The notes beneath the pieces were generated by a model. The model was not told where the DNA came from, did no database searches, and saw nothing but the letters and a program-made list of their open reading frames with translations. Positions 60,546-64,000 of a stretch of 64,000 bases of DNA are shown piece after piece. The position numbers were made by a program, and so were the translations under genes. Source of the DNA: Flavobacterium sp. Root901 (lineage in GTDB: Bacteria; Bacteroidota; Bacteroidia; Flavobacteriales; Flavobacteriaceae); the NCBI RefSeq assembly GCF_001429765.1, contig NZ_LMJB01000006.1, forward strand, positions 390,338 to 454,337. The letters run 5' to 3'. Position 1 is the first letter of the stretch. Every line of letters begins with the position of its first letter.

Positions 60546-60919
60546 GGTATGTGGTTTTAATCTTCATTATTAAAATTAACCCAATTGGAGATAAAATGCC
60601 GGCTGTAATAAATTTAAGATTACCTCAAAAAAGTTTAAATAAATTAAAAAGAAAGAAAATAGCTATAGTTTTTCTGGTTTTTTAACATTTAGGAAATTTT
60701 TATTCAAAATATGAATCATTGATTTAGTAGAAGTTAATTTTTAACATGGGAATTATGTAACGATTTTACTTTTGAATAAAAGTCGATTCTTCTTTTAATT
60801 TTTAAATTTGGAAGTTTTGACTGCCTTTTGTATAGTATCAGATGTACAAAATGATAGGCCTGAAAATGAGTTTTTCAAATATTTTTTTAATTCTTTAACG
60901 CTTTATTCCCCACTACAGT
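60546..60919. other. 374-bp divergent region, no gene seen
   Basis: The region separates the SDR gene and the receiver-kinase gene and must contain two promoters. It is strongly AT-rich. No perfect TAnnTTTG box was found upstream of 60920. No ORF with coding character and no clear hairpin was identified. Confidence 0.5.
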
Positions 60920-62134
60920 ATGGTATTAATTGTAGATGATATCAAGGCAAATATTATTGCCTTAAAGAAAACATTAGAATTGCACAATATTGATGTAGAT
61001 ACAGCCGAGTCAGGCGAAGAAGCGCTTAAAAAGATATTAAAAACCAATTACTGTCTTATTATTATGGACGTTCAAATGCCTGGACTTGACGGCTTTGAAG
61101 TAGTTAAAATCCTTTCTGGAAATAAAAGAACTAAAGATATTCCGGTAATTTTCCTTTCTGCTTTAAATATTGAAAAGAAATATATTTTTAAAGGCTACGA
61201 AACCGGCGCCGTAGAATATATTACCAAACCGGTTGATACTGATTTGCTGATGCTTAAGGTAAAAACCTTCATTAAAATTTACGAACAGCAAAACGAATTA
61301 AAAGGAATAAAAGATCTTCTTTCCCAGGAAATTAAAATTAGAAAAGAAGCACAGGACAATCTCGAAATTAAAATCGCGGAAAGAACCAAAGAACTGGTTC
61401 TGAAAAACGAAGAATTAGAGATGAAAAATCACGAACTACAGCAATTTGCCTGGGTAGTTTCGCACGATTTGAACGAGCCGATACGGAAAATCCAGATTTT
61501 TATCAAAATAATCAAAGAGCATTATTTAAAAGAAGATGAAAAAGGCATTGATTATGTTGACAGAACGATAAAGTCGGCAGAAAGAATGCAGACACTGATT
61601 ACGGATCTTCTTGCTTATTCCAGATTATCAGCTCAGGTTAAACCTGAAGTTACAGACTTAAATGTTGTTTTGCAGGAAGTACTTTCTGATTTTGATTATT
61701 TAATTGAAAGAAAAAATGCCATTGTAAAAACAACAGAACTTCCTACAATCGACAGTATTCCGAGTCAGCTGAGGCAGGTATTCCAGAATCTGATTGGAAA
61801 TGCCCTTAAATTTTCAGGCACAAACGAACCTCCTGTAATCGAAATCATTTCAGAACTCATTGTCGATAAATCATTTGACAGTCCAACTTCCCCGGAAGGG
61901 AAATACTGCAGAATTATTGTAAAAGATAACGGAATTGGTTTTGATGAAGTTTATCTGGACCGGATCTTTATTATTTTCCAGAGTTTAAATGACCGTCAGT
62001 CTTACGAAGGAACGGGAATTGGTCTGGCAATCGCTAAAAAAATCATAGAAAAACACAACGGGTTAATTACCGCAAAAAGCCAGGTAGGCAAAGGCGCAAG
62101 CTTTATTATTATTCTTCCCTTAAAATACGAATAA
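60920..62134 (+). CDS. Receiver domain fused to histidine kinase
   Basis: The 404-residue protein has the reverse order of classical hybrids: a receiver first (about 1-120; VDDIKANIIAL, Asp in LIIMDVQMPGLDGFEV, Lys in YITKPVD). It then has a coil (AERTKELVLKNEELEMKNHELQ), HisKA (FAWVVSHDLNEPIRKIQIFIKI) and HATPase (NLIGNALKFSGT, DNGIGFDEVYLDRIFIIFQ, GTGIGLAIAKKII). No sensor or membrane region is present, so input is through the receiver. The HisKA matches the six-PAS kinase (SHDLQEPLRK), suggesting one phosphorelay. It is 15 bp upstream of the CHASE3 kinase. Confidence 0.92.
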   Translation: MVLIVDDIKANIIALKKTLELHNIDVDTAESGEEALKKILKTNYCLIIMDVQMPGLDGFEVVKILSGNKRTKDIPVIFLSALNIEKKYIFKGYETGAVEYITKPVDTDLLMLKVKTFIKIYEQQNELKGIKDLLSQEIKIRKEAQDNLEIKIAERTKELVLKNEELEMKNHELQQFAWVVSHDLNEPIRKIQIFIKIIKEHYLKEDEKGIDYVDRTIKSAERMQTLITDLLAYSRLSAQVKPEVTDLNVVLQEVLSDFDYLIERKNAIVKTTELPTIDSIPSQLRQVFQNLIGNALKFSGTNEPPVIEIISELIVDKSFDSPTSPEGKYCRIIVKDNGIGFDEVYLDRIFIIFQSLNDRQSYEGTGIGLAIAKKIIEKHNGLITAKSQVGKGASFIIILPLKYE

Positions 62135-62149
62135 ATACAATCTAAAAAC

Positions 62150-64000
62150 ATGAATGGTAACTTTAAAAGAAATCTGCTAATTAGTTCATTAGTTTCATTA
62201 CTGGTACTGACTATTAGTTCTGTTGCTTCGTTTATAAGCATCAAAAGTTTATTAAAAAGTAATTCGTGGGTAAATCATACCCAGGAAGTTATTTACAATT
62301 TAAATGAAGGCGCATCGCTTATTACAGAAGCACAAACCAGCATGCGTGGTTACTTGATAACGGGAGATGATCAGTTTATAGAACGGTACAATGACTCAGA
62401 AGCAAAATCGAACAGTTTTTTTGAAAAAGTAGAAGAATTAACAATAGATAATGCTTCTCAGCAAAGGCAGCTTTCAGAATTAAAAACAAAACGTTCCGGC
62501 TTTTTTAAGTACTTAAATAATCAAATTGTAAAAAAACGTCTTGGAAAAGATGCGCTTATATTCGACTTAAACGAAGGGCGTGCGATGATGACGGAATTAC
62601 GTGCACTTATTAAAAAAATCGAGACTACAGAGCAAAATCTTCTGGCGGAGCGCAACGGCAATTCAGACCGTTACGGTACTTATAGTTTAGTTTTAATTAT
62701 TGTTGCGTTTTTCATTGCTTTTATAATTTCGATAGTTTTCTTATTGAGAATCCTGAAAGATTACAACGAACGTTCTGCATTGCAGCGCGAACTGGAGAAA
62801 AAAGATATTGAAACGGCCCAGAGAATTGAAGTAATAAGTTCAATTGCAAGTAATATATCTAACGGAAATTATGACATTCGCGTAGACGATACAAAAGCAG
62901 ATGCTCTTGGAAGTGTTGGAGAATCGCTAAACAGTATGGGAATTTCTCTTAAAAGCTCTTTTGAACTGCTTTCGCAGAAAGAATGGCTTCAAACCGGTAT
63001 TGCCGAATTAAATAATGTAATGCTTGGGGATAAATCGCTCAACAAACTTTCAAAAGATGTTATCGAGTTTTTATGCCAGTATACCAACAGTAATGCAGGG
63101 GTTTTGTATGTTATAGAAGATAATGAACTTATTTCTTCCGGAGGATACAGTTATATACCAAGTAAAAACCGCGAACGAATCCAGAAAGGCGAAGGCTTGA
63201 TTGGTCAGGCAATTGCTTCCGGAAAAATATTAGAATTAAAAACATTATCTCCGGATGATATCCAGATCAATTATGCGTTAGGCCAAATCAAACCAACTCA
63301 TATTGTAGCAGTTCCGTTACTGGATACAAAAGTAGAAGGTGCAGTAGAATTAGCTAGTATTTATGGCTTTTCTGAATTGCATCTGGAGTTTTTAAAATCA
63401 GTTTCCAATAATATCGGTATTGCGATCAAATCGACTCAAAACCGTAAAAGAGTTTTAGAATTATTAGAAGAAACGAAATCTCAGTCTGAAGAGCTTCAGA
63501 CACAGCACAGCGAACTTGAAGCCATTAATGCAGAATTGGAAGCGCAGACTGAAAAACTACAGGCTTCTGAAGAAGAATTAAGGGTACAGCAGGAAGAATT
63601 GGAACAAACCAATGAAGAACTTTCTGAAAGAAGTGTTTTACTGGAAGAAAAAAACAATGAAATTCAGAAAAAATCGGAAGCTCTTGAATTGACAACCCGT
63701 TACAAATCGGAGTTCCTGGCCAATATGTCGCATGAATTAAGAACACCTCTTAATTCTATTCTTCTTTTAAGCCGATTATTATCTGAAAATAATAATAAAA
63801 GCATGAACAATGAAGAAGTCGAGTTTGCGAAAGTTATTCAAAGTTCAGGAAATAGTTTATTAGGGTTAATTGATGAAATTCTGGATTTATCTAAAATTGA
63901 AGCCGGAAAAATGGAGCTTGAATTTTTGGATATTTCAACAAAAGAGATTACCAACACACTTTGGAATCTGTTTAATCTGGTGGCAAAAGAAAAAGGAATT
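62150..64000 (+). CDS. CHASE3-HAMP-GAF sensor histidine kinase, 3' truncated
   Basis: The frame from ATG 62150 is open through the window end (617 codons, no stop). The order is membrane helix (LLISSLVSLLVLTISSVASFISI), CHASE3 domain (about 35-180; NLNEGASLITEAQTSMRGYLITGDDQFIERY), second helix (LVLIIVAFFIAFIISIVFLL), HAMP-like region (ISNGNYDIRVDDTKADALGSV), GAF (LYVIEDNELISSGGYSYIP ... IVAVPLLDTKVEGAVELAS), a long coiled coil, and HisKA (KSEFLANMSHELRTPLNSILLLSRLL). ATPase and probably receiver domains lie beyond 64000. It is 15 bp downstream of the receiver-kinase gene and likely in one operon. Confidence 0.92.
   Translation, partial: MNGNFKRNLLISSLVSLLVLTISSVASFISIKSLLKSNSWVNHTQEVIYNLNEGASLITEAQTSMRGYLITGDDQFIERYNDSEAKSNSFFEKVEELTIDNASQQRQLSELKTKRSGFFKYLNNQIVKKRLGKDALIFDLNEGRAMMTELRALIKKIETTEQNLLAERNGNSDRYGTYSLVLIIVAFFIAFIISIVFLLRILKDYNERSALQRELEKKDIETAQRIEVISSIASNISNGNYDIRVDDTKADALGSVGESLNSMGISLKSSFELLSQKEWLQTGIAELNNVMLGDKSLNKLSKDVIEFLCQYTNSNAGVLYVIEDNELISSGGYSYIPSKNRERIQKGEGLIGQAIASGKILELKTLSPDDIQINYALGQIKPTHIVAVPLLDTKVEGAVELASIYGFSELHLEFLKSVSNNIGIAIKSTQNRKRVLELLEETKSQSEELQTQHSELEAINAELEAQTEKLQASEEELRVQQEELEQTNEELSERSVLLEEKNNEIQKKSEALELTTRYKSEFLANMSHELRTPLNSILLLSRLLSENNNKSMNNEEVEFAKVIQSSGNSLLGLIDEILDLSKIEAGKMELEFLDISTKEITNTLWNLFNLVAKEKGI

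Overview
The window is a low-GC chromosomal stretch from a member of the Bacteroidota, almost certainly Flavobacterium (F. johnsoniae-like). The evidence is the gene content (OmpA with a thrombospondin-3-type linker, choice-of-anchor I lipoprotein, DUF6377 regulator, DUF6090, DUF4142, SemiSWEET). It is also the many promoters with the Bacteroidota -7 box TAnnTTTG, the lack of strong Shine-Dalgarno sequences, and intergenic inverted repeats of the kind usual in this genus. No tRNA, rRNA, CRISPR array, prophage or insertion sequence was seen. Most terminators are strong hairpins with A/T tails shared by convergent genes.

Layout. 1-16.5 kb is mostly housekeeping and catabolism: the end of a DUF808 membrane protein, agmatine-to-putrescine enzymes (aguB and aguA, separated by an OmpA protein and a choice-of-anchor I lipoprotein), fumarylacetoacetase, glyA, miaE, guaC, a GNAT enzyme, a pentapeptide-repeat protein, aspA and a BamA/TamA-like barrel. 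16.7-20.7 kb holds an OmpR/histidine-kinase pair followed by a Usp-like protein and a bestrophin channel. 20.8-27.8 kb has a MocR regulator divergent from a RarD-type exporter, a Crp/Fnr regulator with its neighbouring SDR, a large acyl-CoA dehydrogenase and a CHMI-type tautomerase. 27.9-34.1 kb is a carbohydrate locus: DUF6377 sensor-regulator, GH3, DUF1349 and an acyltransferase. 34.2-46.1 kb is a patchwork of small regulator-plus-target cassettes: ArsR with old yellow enzyme, TlpA thioredoxin, a ChrB-AraC fusion operon, a GH2 enzyme, Crp with an SMP-30-like lipoprotein, and AraC with a cupin and an alcohol dehydrogenase gene that carries an in-frame stop.

46.2-64 kb looks like a general-stress and DNA-protection island: DUF4142, DUF7218, topoisomerase IB, DUF1328, DUF5661-like, a very acidic protein, DUF892 (YciE/YciF-like), Nei/Fpg glycosylase, DUF72, a PNPOx-fold general stress protein, SemiSWEET and a YhdF-like SDR. 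Several sensory proteins are mixed in: a lone receiver, a six-PAS kinase, a receiver-kinase and a CHASE3-HAMP-GAF kinase that runs off the window end. Two of these genes (DUF4142 and the PNPOx protein) carry the same 12-mer, CTGTAAGTCATT, 15-16 nt upstream of a -7-like box, and the acidic-protein gene has a weaker copy. This possible local stress regulon is the most system-like signal in the window.

Many regulators here sit next to a palindrome or direct repeat that is a plausible operator; these are listed individually. All functional calls come from reading motifs in translated sequence, without database searches.
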